Assembly: GCA_016630955.3 (NCBI GenBank)
Contig: CM049993.1
Span: 1,488,001 to 1,552,000 of the forward strand
Reading direction: 5' to 3'
DNA length: 64,000 nucleotides
Origin: Didymella arachidicola
Taxonomy: Eukaryota > Ascomycota > Dothideomycetes > Pleosporales > Didymellaceae
Part shown: one piece after another, positions 62,391 to 64,000 of the stretch
Position numbering within the stretch: position 1 is the first letter of the stretch
How the letters are laid out: the number at the start of each line of letters is the position of its first letter
The notes under the pieces: model-generated
What the model saw: the letters and a program-made list of their open reading frames with translations, nothing else
The model's database searches: none
Told to the model about the DNA's origin: nothing
Translations under genes and position numbers: made by a program

Positions 62391-63028
62391 GGTGTGAGCT
62401 TTGCGACCACCTCCAGGGCTGTATGTGAGCTGAGAGAATCAAGCGGGAGTGATGGAAGCTACCACTTTGTGCGACAACCTTGTTTAAAGCTCCATCCATA
62501 GCTTCCCCGCAAAAGCACATGCCATCGCATGATGTAAGGCTAGTAACGGGCGTCACGGAATCGAAATTGTTGATGTTGATTCGCTCGGCTGGAACCTGTC
62601 GTGCTTCCGTGAATGTACCAGGAGCTGATGATCCAATGAACCCCGCACTGTTATTCAGCCACTGTGTTTCATTGTGGAATGTGATGTTGGCTGCCCGAGC
62701 GTGCTCATTTTGCAGCGCAATGTCTGCAGTGGGTTCGCGGTGGAGCGACGAAAGTCAGGTACCTTTGACGTCGATGATAGCTCACAGCTGGTCAGGGCGC
62801 AGATAGCCCACATTGACCGAAAGTAGAAGGTACCTAGGTATCGCGACGAGGCTACGCTAGCTACACGAGATGTACCCCTCAATAATCAAAACGTTCCCCA
62901 TAAGCAATCTTGGCAACAACGGAAGAAATGCAAATCTTTGGCTGATAGCAATTTTGAAATCACACTTGATTAACACTCTCAATACAACCAGCAGCCATAC
63001 TTTATACAAGTTGCCAACAACTCACAAC
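62391..63028. promoter_or_regulatory. Divergent promoter, DUF1295 / RidA-like
   Basis: 638 bp between divergent starts. An ATG at 62870 is in frame with the RidA-like gene. It would add 53 unconserved residues and is more likely leader. No site recognised. Confidence 0.4.
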
Positions 63029-63466
63029 ATGTCAAACGACAACAAGCCCCGCGCCTTCAATCCACCAGGAGTCCACGAGCCGCCACCATCCTATCAACAT
63101 GTTGCGGTTACACCCATTCTGTCAGCATCCAAGTTCATTACGCTTGCTGGAATGACAGGCGATTACAAGGCGCCCTGGATTGAGCAGGTCAGAGGAGCAT
63201 ATGAAAACATTCGGAAGTGTCTTGAAGCCGCAGGTGCAACACCCCGAGATATTATTCATGTACGACACTACATCGTCAACGATTCCGGCGATGCAGAGTT
63301 GAACAAGGAAGACATCGTCGAACGAGGATGGGCACCATTGTGGATCGAGTTCATGGACAAGCACGCCGATGGCCACAAGCCTCCGGATACAGTCTTGGGG
63401 GTCGCTAGCTTGGCCTTGAAGGGGTTGTTGTATGAATGCGAAGTTTGGGCGATTGTGCACCAGTAG
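63029..63466 (+). CDS. RidA/YjgF/YER057c-family protein
   Basis: Single exon, 145 aa. RidA-family proteins are small trimeric deaminases that hydrolyse reactive enamine/imine intermediates, although many fungal paralogues have other or unknown roles. Family features are ILSASKFITLAGMTG, QVRGAYENIRKCLEAAGATP, DIIHVRHYIVND and the C-terminal LALKGLLYECEVWAIV. RidA enzymes use a conserved Arg near the end of the barrel. The matching part here reads VASLALKGLLYE without that Arg, so deaminase activity is uncertain. Confidence 0.85.
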   Translation: MSNDNKPRAFNPPGVHEPPPSYQHVAVTPILSASKFITLAGMTGDYKAPWIEQVRGAYENIRKCLEAAGATPRDIIHVRHYIVNDSGDAELNKEDIVERGWAPLWIEFMDKHADGHKPPDTVLGVASLALKGLLYECEVWAIVHQ

Positions 63467-63575
63467 CGGGAGGGTCACATATTGAGAGAATCAATTGGTA
63501 TCATTCAGCAGCGGGATTTAGAGTCTTTCCACACAGTAATAGCTCCTACATCTCACCGAGCATGCGCCAATGCAT

Positions 63576-64000
63576 CTATTTGGCTTCTTTTAGTAACGCT
63601 TCAGCAGCCGCGTCCTTCTGACCAACACTCCCACTCCGTGTTGCAGGCTTCAACTCAGCTGCTGTAGACTCCTTAGCTTTGGCCTCTGCGGCCTTTTTGA
63701 GCCTCTCAGTATCCTCCGGGTTGATGTCCTTCAATTTGTTGTCTTCATCGTCGCTATCCCCAAGACTGAAGGGATCGTGCTCATCGGTCTCAGGGTGCGG
63801 CGCTACCGATGTCAAAGGCTGCCATTTCTTACCGCCAGATTTTCCTCCCTGGCTATTCGGCGAAGGGTTGCGATAGAGAGCGTCAACCTCGTCCACGGGT
63901 CCGCTCTGAGGCGGTGAGACTGGCGTAGGCTTGAACAAATCAGGGTTGGCTGATGGGCGACTGCTCGATCTCTGCTGAGGATCGTTGTCCCTCAGCTCAA
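63576..64000 (-). CDS. C-terminal part of an unidentified protein, gene continues beyond the window
   Basis: The minus-strand frame is open from the window end (reading ELRDNDPQQRSS) to a stop at 63576, about 140 residues. It is low-complexity, Ser/Pro-rich then acidic (DPFSLGDSDDED), and ends in a Lys/Ala/Glu-rich, probably helical, stretch. The apparent first Met of the inner frame is a TTG, so the start lies outside. Function unknown. Confidence 0.65.
   Translation of the reverse strand, partial: ELRDNDPQQRSSSRPSANPDLFKPTPVSPPQSGPVDEVDALYRNPSPNSQGGKSGGKKWQPLTSVAPHPETDEHDPFSLGDSDDEDNKLKDINPEDTERLKKAAEAKAKESTAAELKPATRSGSVGQKDAAAEALLKEAK

Overview
The window is nuclear DNA of a filamentous ascomycete, most likely a dothideomycete of the Pleosporales type. 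This is inferred from compact genes, GT-AG introns of about 42 to 58 nt with CTGAC or CTAAC branch sites, and fungus-specific genes (DAD1, RHO4 with an N-terminal extension, UFO1, LST4, IML1). Almost all genes are single-copy housekeeping genes. I see no intact transposon, no rRNA and no CRISPR array.

Layout. 0-7.6 kb: a vacuolar-type Ca2+-ATPase, a TYW2-like wybutosine enzyme and a DUF4743/Nudix hydrolase. 7.7-16 kb: RPB8, an F-box protein, tRNA endonuclease subunit SEN34, DASH subunit DAD1 and RHO4. 16-24.5 kb: a sphingoid-base phosphate phosphatase, a tRNA-Pro gene, a gene-poor stretch, and a UFO1-like F-box/UIM protein. 24.5-37.4 kb: LST4 (FNIP) and IML1 (DEPDC5), two GAP components of TORC1 amino-acid signalling side by side, then ALG2 and a tRNA-Gln gene. 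38.5-47.6 kb: an APH-fold kinase with an apparent frameshift, a TauD dioxygenase, a small membrane protein and spliceosomal helicase PRP22. 48.6-53.6 kb: an MFS transporter and NOP4/RBM28. 53.6-64 kb: a gene-poor stretch with a small Cys-rich protein and a gene remnant, then a DAP1-like haem protein, an agmatinase, an MBD4-like DNA glycosylase, a DUF1295 membrane enzyme, a RidA-family protein and the end of an unidentified gene.

The most striking observation is that both tRNA genes I can find are interrupted in the D-arm by GT-AG introns that look spliceosomal, in addition to the ordinary intron after position 37. tRNA-Pro(AGG) carries two (52 and 54 nt) and tRNA-Gln(TTG) one (52 nt). Removing them gives 72-nt cloverleaves with perfect acceptor stems. 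The first intron lies at the same place in both genes (between 11 and 12), and every inserted GTAAGT rebuilds an A-box-like promoter element. I do not know of a description of mRNA-type introns in nuclear tRNA genes.

Many genes here are multi-exon; exon boundaries are given in each entry and were derived by hand from reading frame, splice consensus and family conservation.
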